A DNA stretch of 27,737 nt from CAZYBG01 sp964645155 (GCA_964645155.1 CAZYBG010000038.1:1-27737); one strand, 5' to 3'. Positions 13,722 to 22,506 are shown, numbered from the stretch's first letter. The notes: generated by a model not told the origin, from the sequence alone. Program-made: numbers and translations.

Positions 13722-16463
13722 TCATTGCAACTGGAAGCTCGGTGTGACGATGACGAGGCCCATGGCCCGCTCGAGGGCGCGCGTCTCGTCGGTCTCGCGG
13801 GGTTCGAAGATGCCGTCGCTGCCCTTCAGGACGCCGACGAGCGCCTCGAACTCCTCCCGGGTGAACCGGTCCGCGGTCGCTACGGTCAGCAGATAGGCCG
13901 CGACTTCCTCGGCGGTCTCCAGCCCGGCCGCCGTCACGTCGTCGACGAGGTCGATCCCGTAGCGCTCCCGTCGCTCGGCGATGTCCGTCATCTCGTTGTA
14001 GGACGAGATCATCGTCGCCGAGCTGACCCAGGCGCCCGCGACCTCCGGCAGGCCCGTCGGGACCGGGAAGTACAGGATCGCCTGACCGGACCGCTCGAAG
14101 GTCTCGCGCACCTGATCGTAGAATTCCTGCTCCATGCCCGGCTGCGGCCGGGCGCCGAAGGCACGGACGGCGGAGACCGCGTATTCGAACGGCGACTTGG
14201 CCTTGCTGCGCTGGTACTCGACCGTCGTGATGTAGGCAGGGTCGAGCAGGATCGCCCGCAGCACCGGCACGACCTGGCCGCCCGATTGCTGCCATGCGGC
14301 GGCGCAGGCATCGACGAAGCGCTGTGGCGGCGTGTCGGCCACGAGCAGCTGCACCAGCTTGCCGCAGACGAAGTTGCGCGTGCTCGGGTGCTGCGCGAGG
14401 ATCGTGATCAGCTCCTCGCCCTCCTGGACGCCCGCAGCGCCGGTCCGGCCGGTGATCGTCGTGTTGAGGAAGCTGATCGTCTTGTTGCCGGTATCGTGCC
14501 GGTCGGGGAAGAACTGAAACCGGTAGGTCTCGGCGACACCGCTCGAATTGGGGTTGGTGCGTTCGTAACCCCAGCCGGTGAAGACGCGCGCCACCGCGAT
14601 GATGTCCTCATCCGTATAGCCGGCGTTCACGCCCACGCTCGACAGTTCCAGGATCTCCCGGGCATAGTTCTCGTTGATGTTGTTGCGCCGGTTCTGATCG
14701 TTGTCGAGGAACTGCGACATCAGCGGGCTGCGCGCGCTGTAGAGCAGCAGATCCCTGAAATTCCCGAGCGCGTTGTCACGGTAGTACTGCCGGTCGTCGA
14801 TGTTCTGCGCCCGGATGCCGGTATCCTTCGTCGTCGCGTGGAAGTGGTTTGCCCAGAAGTGCCCCATCACCTCCTGCAGTTGCTTCTCGCTGAAGGATGC
14901 GTGGGCGATGTCGTAGGCCATCAGCGACCTGAACATCTCTGTTTCGGATTCGGTCGTCCGTCTGAGAAGCGACCCTGCGTTCATCGACCGGAACGCCTGG
15001 TCGCGGAGGGCGGCGGGGTTCAGCTGTTCCTGCACGAAGGCGGTGAAGCCGATCGTCCTGAGACGGGCGTAGAGGTCGGGCGTCGGCCCGAACGTCAGTC
15101 GGCTCAGCGCCTGGGTGATCCCGTCCTGGACCGGCACGCCGGTCAGCGTGTAGGTGACAGGCTGCCCCACGGTGGCTCCCGACGCGCTCGACGCTCCGGT
15201 CAGGGTCACGGTCGCAGTCGGCCCCTGCCTGAAGTCCTCGGCGAACAGCCGGACGGCGAACTGCCCTGTCTCGGGGCCGATGTCGACCGTCGTCGTCCGG
15301 CCTGACGGCGCGACGGCCACCTGTACCGTGTCGAACATGGCATTGTTCATGACCCGGCCGAACAGCGTCGTGCCGGTGTTCGGCACCTGCCGCTGGGCAT
15401 TCCCGGCCGAGGTCAGCTGCAGGGCGGTCGTGATCGCCACGTTCTGCGGCGGGCTCAGCGGCGAGATGATGGCCGAGCCGGCCGGTGCCGGCGGCGGGTT
15501 CGGCGCGGGCGGCGGGTTCGGCGCGGGCGGCGGGTTCGGTGCCGGCGGCGGGTTCGGTGCCGGCGGCGGGTTTGGTGCCGGCGGCGGGTTCGGCGCAGGC
15601 GGCGGGTTCGGCGCAGGCGGAGGCGTGACCGCTCGGGTTCCGCCCAGCCGCGGCAGGCTTTGGAGGCCACGTGGAACGATCGTCCGGCTGCCCGCGAGAA
15701 GGTCGGAGACGGATCGCCGATCACTCCCGGCTCTGGGCGCGCTTCGGGACGTGCTTTCGCGACTCTCGGAGGTTCGCGCGCGCGAGGACGTGCCGCCGAT
15801 CACGAAGGTCGAACGTGTCGTTTGCGCCGGCGTCGCCGCGGTGGACGTCACCGCGGGGGTCCGCAGCCGGGACACCCGCTCTTTGAACACCCGCTCCCGG
15901 GATGCGCGCGCCGTGGGCACCAGTTCCGCGGACAAGATCTCGGTGGATACGTCCTGCGGGCTGGTCGAAGCCGCGGCCGTCTGCAAGGCGCCAAGCTCGG
16001 TTCGGGCGGCCAGGATCGTGTCCGCCGTGCTGCGATCGACCGGCTCGGCCTGCTCCGCGATCGAGACGGCCGTGCCGCCCGAGGCGCCAAACCTGATCCG
16101 CCACCAGTCCGGATGATCGGCCGGAAGACCGCGGACTTCCAGCAGATGCTCGCCCGCATCCATCGACACGATGGCCGAGATCTCGGTTCCCACGGTCTCG
16201 AGCCGCGTGCCGGTCGCATCGATGGCAAGGCGGTCGTTGACGCGAATGGTGATCCCGGTATTGGCCGGTGCGCTCAGGCGGTAGAGACCCGATTGCGGCA
16301 CGGTCACCTTCCGCAGGATGCCCTGGCGCTCGCCGGCGGGTATCGCGGGTTGCAGGCCGGACTGCGACTGGGTCCTGGACGGGCCTTGGGCGATCGCCAC
16401 CGAGGACACCGCAATGACGGCGACGCCCATCAGAAGGCGCGCGAAATGCTTCGATCGGATCAT
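13722..16463 (-). CDS. DUF1800 family secreted protein with PA14-like N-terminal region and PPPAPN linker
   Basis: A 913-residue exported protein. A Sec-type signal (HFARLLMGVAVIAVSSVAIAQ) precedes a beta-rich domain whose VPQSGLYRLSAPANTGITIR and DAGEHLLEVRG segments resemble a PA14-like carbohydrate-binding fold (about residues 45–130). A Ser/Thr/Arg-rich stretch follows, then eight tandem PPPAPN/A units (about 281–328). A second beta-rich segment covers roughly 335–445. The DUF1800 domain fills the rest: LLYSARSPLMSQFLDNDQNR, NINENYAREILELSSVGVNA and GYTDEDIIAVARVFTGWGYE are the family hallmarks. The ATG at 16463 is chosen because it starts the signal peptide; the frame is open 53 codons further up into the control region. 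DUF1800 and DUF1501 genes are commonly paired. Leading a T2SS operon marks it as a candidate substrate or surface anchor. Confidence 0.9.
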   Translation of the reverse strand: MIRSKHFARLLMGVAVIAVSSVAIAQGPSRTQSQSGLQPAIPAGERQGILRKVTVPQSGLYRLSAPANTGITIRVNDRLAIDATGTRLETVGTEISAIVSMDAGEHLLEVRGLPADHPDWWRIRFGASGGTAVSIAEQAEPVDRSTADTILAARTELGALQTAAASTSPQDVSTEILSAELVPTARASRERVFKERVSRLRTPAVTSTAATPAQTTRSTFVIGGTSSRARTSESRESTSRSAPRAGSDRRSVSDLLAGSRTIVPRGLQSLPRLGGTRAVTPPPAPNPPPAPNPPPAPNPPPAPNPPPAPNPPPAPNPPPAPNPPPAPAGSAIISPLSPPQNVAITTALQLTSAGNAQRQVPNTGTTLFGRVMNNAMFDTVQVAVAPSGRTTTVDIGPETGQFAVRLFAEDFRQGPTATVTLTGASSASGATVGQPVTYTLTGVPVQDGITQALSRLTFGPTPDLYARLRTIGFTAFVQEQLNPAALRDQAFRSMNAGSLLRRTTESETEMFRSLMAYDIAHASFSEKQLQEVMGHFWANHFHATTKDTGIRAQNIDDRQYYRDNALGNFRDLLLYSARSPLMSQFLDNDQNRRNNINENYAREILELSSVGVNAGYTDEDIIAVARVFTGWGYERTNPNSSGVAETYRFQFFPDRHDTGNKTISFLNTTITGRTGAAGVQEGEELITILAQHPSTRNFVCGKLVQLLVADTPPQRFVDACAAAWQQSGGQVVPVLRAILLDPAYITTVEYQRSKAKSPFEYAVSAVRAFGARPQPGMEQEFYDQVRETFERSGQAILYFPVPTGLPEVAGAWVSSATMISSYNEMTDIAERRERYGIDLVDDVTAAGLETAEEVAAYLLTVATADRFTREEFEALVGVLKGSDGIFEPRETDETRALERAMGLVIVTPSFQLQ
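15480..15623 (-). repeat. Eight 18-bp tandem repeats encoding PPPAPN
   Basis: Seven units encode PPPAPN and the eighth PPPAPA. Third positions vary slightly (GCG/GGC/GCA differences), so the array is not a recent pure expansion. It gives an extended, protease-resistant linker between the N-terminal domain and the rest of the DUF1800 protein. Unit length is a multiple of three, so slippage would change linker length without breaking the frame. Confidence 0.95.
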
Positions 16464-16730
16464 CCCCAGGTCCCTCGAAATGTCAGCTGTTAACGCAGCG
16501 TTAGTTTTCGTTCCGGAATGTGGCGAAAAAACGATGCAACTTCGGCTCAGTTTCGTCACATTTCCAACATCTTTCCGCAGAAAACTGCGAAAATCCGCAG
16601 CCAAAGCGGCTATCGTTTCCACTCCTCAAACAAACTGGCATCTTGGCGGCTTCGCCGTCGAATCATTTGCCGGCTTCACCCGCCGCCCGTAACTTCAATG
16701 CGCGGCGGTCCGCCGATGGAACCGCCCCGG
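16464..16730. promoter_or_regulatory. Divergent control region between the two T2SS operons
   Basis: 267 bp between the DUF1800 start (minus) and the gspE start (plus). It is visibly richer in A/T than the flanking genes, with runs such as CGAAAAAACG and CAAACAAACTGG. It holds an inverted repeat TAACGC-A-GCGTTA (16491–16503), 28 bp upstream of the DUF1800 ATG. It also holds a small hairpin CGCAG-AAAA-CTGCG (16576–16589), and TCCGCAG occurs twice exactly 20 bp apart (16574 and 16594). I could not pick -35/-10 boxes with confidence. Promoters for both operons must lie here or inside gene ends. Confidence 0.6.
16491..16503. promoter_or_regulatory. Palindromic operator-like site
   Basis: Perfect 6-bp arms TAACGC and GCGTTA separated by one A. 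The position, just upstream of the DUF1800 ribosome binding site in the minus-strand orientation, would suit a repressor operator. No regulator gene lies in the window. Confidence 0.35.
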
Positions 16731-18437
16731 ATGAGCAAAACCATGGCACGCATCCTGACCGTTCCCGCAGAGGATGTGGAGATCCCGCTCCGGTTCCTCT
16801 CTGACGGGACGTTGGGGGCAGCCGACGTGGCCCGGGTGCGGCAGGTCGCGGGTTCGACCGGGCAGCCTGTGCGAATCGTTCTCGACCGCCTCGGCATCGT
16901 GTCGCAGAAGCTCTGGGCCGAGACCGTCGCCCAGGATCACCGGCTGCCGCTGATCGGGCTCGACGACTTCCCCCTCCGCCTGCCGCGCGACGCACGCCTC
17001 GCGCTCGACTTCATGAAGCGCAATGGCGTGGCGCTGCTGTCGCTCGACGGAGAGGTGCCGAGGATCGCCATCGCGAACCCTTCGGCGCAGATGGTCAGGC
17101 AGGCGTTGCGCATGATCTTCGGCGATCGGATCGACTATGTCGTCGCGACCGACCGCGACATCGAGGCGGCGCTGGCCCGCAGCGAAAGCGCCGAGCGCGC
17201 GGACGAGGCGGGATCCGCGCCGGTCGCGGTGGCCGAGAGCGACCTCGACACCGACCGGCTGATGGAGCTTGCCAACAACGCCCCCACCGTCCGCTATCTC
17301 GACTGGCTGTTCTCCCGCGCGGTCGAGACCGGCGCGACCGACATCCACGTCGAGGCGATGGAGAAGGGGCCGCGCGTCCGGCTTCGGGTCGACGGCATCC
17401 TCGCCGAGACCGATCCCGTCGACAGGCATCTCTACGAAGGCGTGATCTCCCGCCTCAAGATCCTCGCCGGGATGGACATCTCCGAGCGCCGCCTGCCGCA
17501 GGACGGGCGCATCCGCCAGAAATCAGCGGGCCGGCCGATCGACTTCCGCGTCGCCAGCGCGCCGTCGGTGCACGGCGAGACGCTGGTGCTGCGCCTGCTC
17601 GACAACAGCGCCGCGCGGGCCCGGCTCGACAGCCTCGACCTGCCGCCGGCGGTGCTGAAGTCGCTTCGTACCGCGCTGCGCCAGCCGAACGGCCTGATCC
17701 TCGTGACCGGGCCGACCGGCAGCGGCAAGACGACGACGCTGCATGCCGCGCTGGCCGAGCTCAACAGCTCCGGTCGCAAGATCATCACCATAGAGAACCC
17801 GGTCGAGATCCAGACCCCCGGCCTGATCCAGATCGAGGTCAAGCCCGACATCGGCTGGACCTTCGCAGCGGCGCTCCGCACCGTCCTGCGGCACGATCCC
17901 GACGTGCTGATGGTGGGCGAGATCCGCGATGCCGAGACCGCCGAGCTGGCCGTGCGCGCCGCGCTGACCGGTCATCTCGTGCTGTCGACCCTCCATACCA
18001 ACCGGGCGGCAGAGGCCGTCCTGCGGCTGACCGACATGGGCGTGCCCGACTACCTGCTGCGCTCGGTGCTGCGGCTCGTCGGTGCGCAGCGCCTGGTGCG
18101 GACGCTCTGCGATGCCTGCGCGCAGCCCGCCGCGAAGCGCGGCGAGGCGAAGTACGAAGAGTTTCTGGGCAAGCTCGCCCGCCTCGACCCCGGCCTCGGG
18201 CCGCCCGCCGGCTGGAGCCCGCGCGACCCGAAGGGTTGTCCCGCCTGCAACGCCACGGGCTATGCCGGGCGCGTCGCCCTGTTCGAGATGCTCGACGATA
18301 CCCAGGTGGCCGGCGCCGGAGATCCGGGCCCGCGGCGCCGGACCATGGGGCTCGAGGGCATCGGGCTCGTCGCAAGCGGCCGGACCACCTTCGCCGAGCT
18401 GGTGCGCGTGTTCGGAGCCGGCAGGTTCTGGGCCTGA
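16731..18437 (+). CDS. gspE: T2SS ATPase GspE
   Basis: Cytoplasmic hexameric ATPase that powers pseudopilus assembly; 568 residues from the chosen start. An N-terminal GspE/MshE-type domain (about 1–150) binds GspL. The Walker A GPTGSGKTT is at about 327–335. The Walker B region DVLMVGEIRDAETAELA starts at about 391, and the His box LSTLHTN follows. The zinc-binding tetracysteine is complete: C460-x2-C463 and C503-x2-C506. The start is uncertain. In-frame ATGs lie at 16698, 16716, 16731 and 16743, none with a strong Shine-Dalgarno; I chose 16731 (MSKTMARIL). It is the first gene of the plus operon and is followed by gspF after 3 nt. Confidence 0.95.
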   Translation: MSKTMARILTVPAEDVEIPLRFLSDGTLGAADVARVRQVAGSTGQPVRIVLDRLGIVSQKLWAETVAQDHRLPLIGLDDFPLRLPRDARLALDFMKRNGVALLSLDGEVPRIAIANPSAQMVRQALRMIFGDRIDYVVATDRDIEAALARSESAERADEAGSAPVAVAESDLDTDRLMELANNAPTVRYLDWLFSRAVETGATDIHVEAMEKGPRVRLRVDGILAETDPVDRHLYEGVISRLKILAGMDISERRLPQDGRIRQKSAGRPIDFRVASAPSVHGETLVLRLLDNSAARARLDSLDLPPAVLKSLRTALRQPNGLILVTGPTGSGKTTTLHAALAELNSSGRKIITIENPVEIQTPGLIQIEVKPDIGWTFAAALRTVLRHDPDVLMVGEIRDAETAELAVRAALTGHLVLSTLHTNRAAEAVLRLTDMGVPDYLLRSVLRLVGAQRLVRTLCDACAQPAAKRGEAKYEEFLGKLARLDPGLGPPAGWSPRDPKGCPACNATGYAGRVALFEMLDDTQVAGAGDPGPRRRTMGLEGIGLVASGRTTFAELVRVFGAGRFWA

Positions 18438-18440
18438 CCC

Positions 18441-19679
18441 ATGCGTGCCGCGGCCGTCTCACCAGGCGAAATCCTGTTCGACTACAGCGCCCGCGACGCC
18501 GGGGGCGGGCGCCGCAAGGGGCGCATCTCGGCCCGCGACAGCACCGACGCGGTGCAGCGGCTCCGGGCCGAGGGCCTGTTTCCGATCGAGGTCAGCGCTG
18601 CGGCTTCCGCCGTCCATGCCGGCGCCGGGCCGCGCCGGGCCAAGGGCCGGCTGACCCGCCGTCAGCGTGTCGATCTCATCGCCAGGCTGGCCAAGCTCAC
18701 CGGCAGCCGGATCACGCCCGACCGCGCGCTGTCGATCCTCGGCGAGGGCGGCGACGGCGCCCTGCCGGCCGCGGCCGCGGCGCTCCGGCTCCACATGCGC
18801 GAGGGCGGCAGCCTGCTCGACGGATTGCGCATCCATGCGGGCCTCGACGACGCCGCGACGCTCGCCCTGATCCGCGGCGCCGAAGTCTCGGGCGAGCTGC
18901 CCGAGGCACTGGCGACCGCCGCCGGTATCCTCGAGCAGCGCCTGATGCTGGTCCGGCGGATCGTCACGGGCCTTCTCTACCCTGCGCTGCTGCTCGCGGT
19001 GGCGGCGATTTCGGTCGGCCTCATCATGGTGGCGATCATCCCGCAGTTCCGCCCGCTGGTCGAGGACCGGATGGACGCCGTGCCGCTTCTCGGCCGCGTC
19101 GTGTTCGCCGTCTCGGGGGCTCTCGCGGCACTCTGGCCGTTCCTCGTGACGCTGCTCGCGGCGGGCGCTGCCGGTGCCTGGCTGCTGCACCGCCGCGGCC
19201 GCGCGGCGCCCCTCGCCGCCGCGGCGGCGGCGCGGCTTCCCTTCGTCAGCGACGTGATCCGCCGCAACCAGATCACGGTCGTCCTGCATATCCTCGGCGC
19301 GCTGCTTCGCCGCGAGGTGGTGCTGTCCGAGGCGCTGCGCGTGGTCGCCGAGACGGCACCCGACACCGCGCTCCGCCAGGCGCTGACTGCCCTCTCCGGC
19401 CGGGTCGATGCGGGCGAGCCCTTGTCAACGTCGTTCGCGCAGGCAAATCTCCTGCCGGCCAGCGCCGTGGAGATGCTACGGATCGGCGAGGAGACCGGCG
19501 ATCTCGCCGGCATGGCGGCCCGCGCGGCCGACGAGATGCGCGAGGCCGCCGACCGGTCGCTCGAGCGGTTCCTCGCGTTGTTCCAGCCGGCGCTCATCAT
19601 CGGCGTCGGTCTCGTGGTGGGAGTGAGCCTCTATGCGCTGTTCTCGGCAATCACCGCAGTCAACTCGATCGCCTTCTGA
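18441..19679 (+). CDS. gspF: T2SS platform protein GspF
   Basis: Polytopic inner-membrane platform protein, 412 residues as usual. The N-terminal soluble part (FDYSARDAGGGRRKGRISAR) is the typical start of GspF/PilC. Two repeated T2SSF domains follow. The first ends in membrane helices around 170–250 (LLYPALLLAVAAISVGLIMV and ALAALWPFLVTLLAAGAAGA). The second carries EMLRIGEETGDLAGMA before the last helix (PALIIGVGLVVGVSLYALFS). The gene is 3 nt after gspE and 13 nt before gspG. It presumably rotates or captures pseudopilin subunits using GspE energy, as in the family. Confidence 0.95.
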   Translation: MRAAAVSPGEILFDYSARDAGGGRRKGRISARDSTDAVQRLRAEGLFPIEVSAAASAVHAGAGPRRAKGRLTRRQRVDLIARLAKLTGSRITPDRALSILGEGGDGALPAAAAALRLHMREGGSLLDGLRIHAGLDDAATLALIRGAEVSGELPEALATAAGILEQRLMLVRRIVTGLLYPALLLAVAAISVGLIMVAIIPQFRPLVEDRMDAVPLLGRVVFAVSGALAALWPFLVTLLAAGAAGAWLLHRRGRAAPLAAAAAARLPFVSDVIRRNQITVVLHILGALLRREVVLSEALRVVAETAPDTALRQALTALSGRVDAGEPLSTSFAQANLLPASAVEMLRIGEETGDLAGMAARAADEMREAADRSLERFLALFQPALIIGVGLVVGVSLYALFSAITAVNSIAF

Positions 19680-19692
19680 AAGGGACGACGCC

Positions 19693-20202
19693 ATGATGCC
19701 AACCGCCCCAGTCACGAACGCCCCGGCCACGAACGCCGCAGTCACGAACGCCGCAGCCACGAACGCAGGAGGCCGGGCCACACGCCACCGGGCCCGCCGG
19801 CGGCGCGCAACTCGGGGCTTCTCGCTTGTCGAGATGCTGGTCGCTGTCGCCATCATCGGCCTTCTCGTCGGCCTTGTCGGACCCGCCGCCATGCGCCAGC
19901 TCCAGGGCTCGCGCGTGAAGACCACCGAAGCGCAGATCGCCCAGATCCGGACCGCGCTCGACATCTTCCAGATCGACACCGGCCGCATGCCGACGCAGAG
20001 CGAGGGCCTGAATGCGCTCGTCGCCGATCCCGGCGGCCTGCCGGGCTGGAACGGCCCCTACCTGCGCGACGGCCGCATGCCCGTCGACGCCTGGGGCGGC
20101 GCGTTTGTGTTCGAGAACGACGGCGAAACCCTCCGGGTCATCTCGCTCGGCTCGGACGGCCAGCCAGGCGGGTCCGGGCAGAGCGCCGACATCTCGGGCT
20201 GA
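19693..20202 (+). CDS. gspG: Major pseudopilin GspG with an extended leader
   Basis: Major pseudopilin, 169 residues as a precursor. The prepilin site is TRG|FSLVEMLVAVAIIGLLVGL, with Glu at +5 of the mature chain. The C terminus (VADPGGLPGWNGPYLRDGRM, DAWGGAFVFEN, SLGSDGQPGG) is diagnostic of GspG and its calcium-binding loop. The leader is unusually long, 42 residues instead of roughly 6–10. It contains four 5-residue xTNAx repeats followed by an Arg-rich stretch. There is no ATG, GTG or TTG between 19699 and the cleavage site, so a shorter leader is not available. GAAAGGGACG precedes the ATG. Confidence 0.95.
   Translation: MMPTAPVTNAPATNAAVTNAAATNAGGRATRHRARRRRATRGFSLVEMLVAVAIIGLLVGLVGPAAMRQLQGSRVKTTEAQIAQIRTALDIFQIDTGRMPTQSEGLNALVADPGGLPGWNGPYLRDGRMPVDAWGGAFVFENDGETLRVISLGSDGQPGGSGQSADISG
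19711..19770 (+). repeat. Four 15-bp tandem repeats in the gspG leader
   Basis: The units share the core CACGAACGC and encode VTNAP, ATNAA, VTNAA, ATNAG. They lie entirely in the part of the prepilin removed by the prepilin peptidase. Confidence 0.9.
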
Positions 20203-20208
20203 TCCGGC

Positions 20209-20634
20209 GTGTCGCCCCGCTTCCGCCCGTCGTCTCGCAGCCGGGCCCGGGGCTTCGCGACGGTCGAGGTGCTCGTCGCGGTCGCCATCGTGCTGCTTGT
20301 CGGCAGCATCGCGATCCTCGGCTTCGGCGGAACCGACCGCGCCCGCGTCGCCGCGGAGGCGGCCGAGATCGCCCTGTTCCTGCAGGAGGCGCGCATGCGG
20401 GCGCTCGAGGCCGGCCAGCCGGTCGAGATCGTCCTGTCCACGCGCGAAGGGGTGCTCGCCGCCGGGGCCGCGCGCCATGCGCTCGCGGCCGGGATCGTGG
20501 TGGAGCCGGCCGAGGCGCGGCTCGTCCTGCGCCCGTCGGGCGAAAGCGAGGGCCTTGCCATCGTGCTCGTCCGCGATGTGGCCCGGGCCGAGGTCGTGCT
20601 CGACTGGCTCACCGGCCGGGTCGATGTCCGATGA
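20209..20634 (+). CDS. gspH: Minor pseudopilin GspH
   Basis: A 141-residue prepilin starting with GTG six bases after the gspG stop. The cleavage site is ARG|FATVEVLVAVAIVLLVGS, with Glu at +5. The order after gspG, the size, and the mature body (AAEIALFLQEARMRALEAGQ, a typical GspH N-terminal helix) support the call. It is expected to join I, J and K in the tip complex. Its end overlaps gspI by 4 nt (ATGA). Confidence 0.85.
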   Translation: MSPRFRPSSRSRARGFATVEVLVAVAIVLLVGSIAILGFGGTDRARVAAEAAEIALFLQEARMRALEAGQPVEIVLSTREGVLAAGAARHALAAGIVVEPAEARLVLRPSGESEGLAIVLVRDVARAEVVLDWLTGRVDVR

Positions 20635-21032
20635 TGCGCGACCGCAGCAGCCGAGGCTTCACCCTGATCGAGACGCTGGTCGCGCTCGGCGTCGCCGCGC
20701 TGGTTCTCGGCGGCTTCTACCAGGCCCTCTCGACCGGCAGCCTGCTCGACCGGCGCGCGGCCGACCAGGCGGCCCGGGTGCTCCTCGCGGTGACCGTTCT
20801 GGACCGCGTGGGCGCCGATGTTCCCCTGCGCCCCGGCACCGTCGACACCGGCACCGAGGGCCGGCTCGCCTGGGAACTCGTCATCGGCGAGACGCCGGCC
20901 CCCGACATGCGGCTCGGCCCGATCTTCCCGGGCGAGCTGATCTTCGTATCGGTCAGCGTCACCGACCCCGAGGAGACGGACGCCGCGCCGGTCGTGCTGC
21001 GCGCCATCCGCTACGCCGAGGCGCCGCTGTGA
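20631..21032 (+). CDS. gspI: Minor pseudopilin GspI
   Basis: A 133-residue prepilin with a short leader MMRDRSSRG|FTLIETLVALGVAALVL and Glu at +5. The body contains the A-x-x-L-L-x-V-x-V-L helix usual in GspI, and the GspI-type C terminus ends RAIRYAEAPL. It starts within the last codons of gspH (4-nt overlap) and ends overlapping the gspJ GTG (GTGA). It is part of the H-I-J-K tip that primes pseudopilus assembly. Confidence 0.87.
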   Translation: MMRDRSSRGFTLIETLVALGVAALVLGGFYQALSTGSLLDRRAADQAARVLLAVTVLDRVGADVPLRPGTVDTGTEGRLAWELVIGETPAPDMRLGPIFPGELIFVSVSVTDPEETDAAPVVLRAIRYAEAPL

Positions 21033-21676
21033 GCCGGCGTCGCGGCAGCGGCGGCTTCGCGATGGCCGAGGCGCTGGTCTCGCTCGCCGTCGCCGCGCTG
21101 ACGCTCGCGCTCCTGACGGGTGCCGGCTGGGGTCTCCGGCTGGTCTCGGAAAGCCGTGCCGCGGCGGCCCAGACCGGCGCCGCCGACTGGCTGGCAGCGC
21201 GGCGGGCGCTGCAGGGCTGGGCCGCCGGTCTGACCTCGCCCGGCCTCGGCCAGGCCGACGGCGCCTTCGCCGGCACCGCCACCACGGCCCGCATGGTCGT
21301 CGACAGTGCGGCCTCGGGCAGGCCCGCCGCCTTCGTCGCGGAACTTCGGGTCGAGCAGCGTGAAGAGGGCTTCGTGCTCATCGCGGCCCGTCACCTCGGC
21401 CAGCGCGACGCCCGCGTCGCCTCCGAGGCGCCCCAGGAGACCGAGATCGTGCGCACCGACCGGCCGATCCGGCTTCTCTACCTTCTGCCGCGCGAAGGCG
21501 TGGCGGGCCTGACCTGGCGCTACGAGACCGGTGGCGGGGCCCTGCCCGCCGCGATCGCCGTCGAGGTCGGCGACACCCGGGCGATCACCGCGCGGGTGTT
21601 CGCCAACCGCAGTGCCGTCTGTGTCTCCGGCCTCGGTCCTGGCGGCCTCGAGGACCCGCAATGCATCCTGCGCTGA
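21029..21676 (+). CDS. gspJ: Minor pseudopilin GspJ
   Basis: A 215-residue prepilin starting at GTG 21029, which overlaps the gspI stop by 4 nt. The leader MSRRRGSGG precedes FAMAEALVSLAVAALTLALL, with Glu at +5. The larger body and the position between I and K match GspJ. A single Cys pair near the C terminus (AVCVSG and PQCILR) could form a disulfide. The frame is open far upstream through gspH/gspI, but no other start fits the prepilin leader. Confidence 0.85.
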   Translation: MSRRRGSGGFAMAEALVSLAVAALTLALLTGAGWGLRLVSESRAAAAQTGAADWLAARRALQGWAAGLTSPGLGQADGAFAGTATTARMVVDSAASGRPAAFVAELRVEQREEGFVLIAARHLGQRDARVASEAPQETEIVRTDRPIRLLYLLPREGVAGLTWRYETGGGALPAAIAVEVGDTRAITARVFANRSAVCVSGLGPGGLEDPQCILR

Positions 21677-22506
21677 GCGCCCGGCGCCGGCGCGGCGCGC
21701 GTGGCTATGTCCTGATCACGGTCCTCTGGGTCGGCCTCGCGCTGCTCCTCGCCGTCGCCGCATTCCTGGCCACGGCGCGTACCGAGGCGCTTGCCGTCAG
21801 GGCCGAGGTCGGCAGCGCCCGCGCGGTCGAGCTCGCGCGGAGCGCGCTCAACGTGGCGCTGGCCGATCTGGGGCGCATCGACCCTGCACAGCCGACCACC
21901 CCGCGCGACGGCAGTGCCGTCACCCTGGTGATGGCCGAGGGCACGGCGACCTACCGGATCATCGACGAGGCCGGAAAGATCGACGTGCTCCGCGCGCCGC
22001 CCGAACTCCTCACGCCGGCTCTCGCCCGCATCGGCGAGGCCGAGGGGCTCGATGCCTTCGACGCGGCGGGCATCGCGCAGGCGCTGGAGGCGTTCGCGCG
22101 CACTCCGGAAGGCGCGGTGGCGTCGGTCCACGACGCGCTCACCGCAGCCGGCCTGCCGGCGGCGACGGCGCTGGCGGCAAGTCGCTATCTCACCACGCTC
22201 AACTTCTCGGCCCAGGTGAACCCGCGCACCGCCCCGCGAGCGGTTCTCGAAGCGATCCCCGGCCTCGGCGTGGCCGATGTCGAGGAGATCCTTCTGCGCC
22301 GACAGACGGGCGAGCAGATGCCGCGTCTCGGCAGCGCCACGGCATGGCTCGTCGAAAGTGCCGGCCCGGTCTACACCGTCGAGGCCGAAGCCGAGCTCGC
22401 CACCGGCGGCCGGGCGCGGCTCGTCGCCGTGGTCGCCGAGCGCGGCCTCGCCTTCCGCGGCGGGCTCATGCGCTACGACATCCTTTCGGTGAGGATCGTG
22501 CGCTGA
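21661..22506 (+). CDS. gspK: Minor pseudopilin GspK
   Basis: The largest pseudopilin at 281 residues. The prepilin site is GARG|YVLITVLWVGLALLLA. Position +5 is Thr rather than Glu, the known hallmark of GspK, which caps the pseudopilus tip. The alpha-helical domain contains a helix-hairpin-helix-like segment, VNPRTAPRAVLEAIPGLGVA. The gene overlaps gspJ by 16 nt and the next gene by 4 nt. Confidence 0.93.
   Translation: MHPALSARRRRGARGYVLITVLWVGLALLLAVAAFLATARTEALAVRAEVGSARAVELARSALNVALADLGRIDPAQPTTPRDGSAVTLVMAEGTATYRIIDEAGKIDVLRAPPELLTPALARIGEAEGLDAFDAAGIAQALEAFARTPEGAVASVHDALTAAGLPAATALAASRYLTTLNFSAQVNPRTAPRAVLEAIPGLGVADVEEILLRRQTGEQMPRLGSATAWLVESAGPVYTVEAEAELATGGRARLVAVVAERGLAFRGGLMRYDILSVRIVR

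Noticed and set aside
15154..16116. A plus-strand frame with glycine-rich GGGFGA repeats, resembling a structural protein
   Set aside because: The repeats are the reverse complement of the PPPAPN codons in the DUF1800 gene, which has a signal peptide and family motifs.
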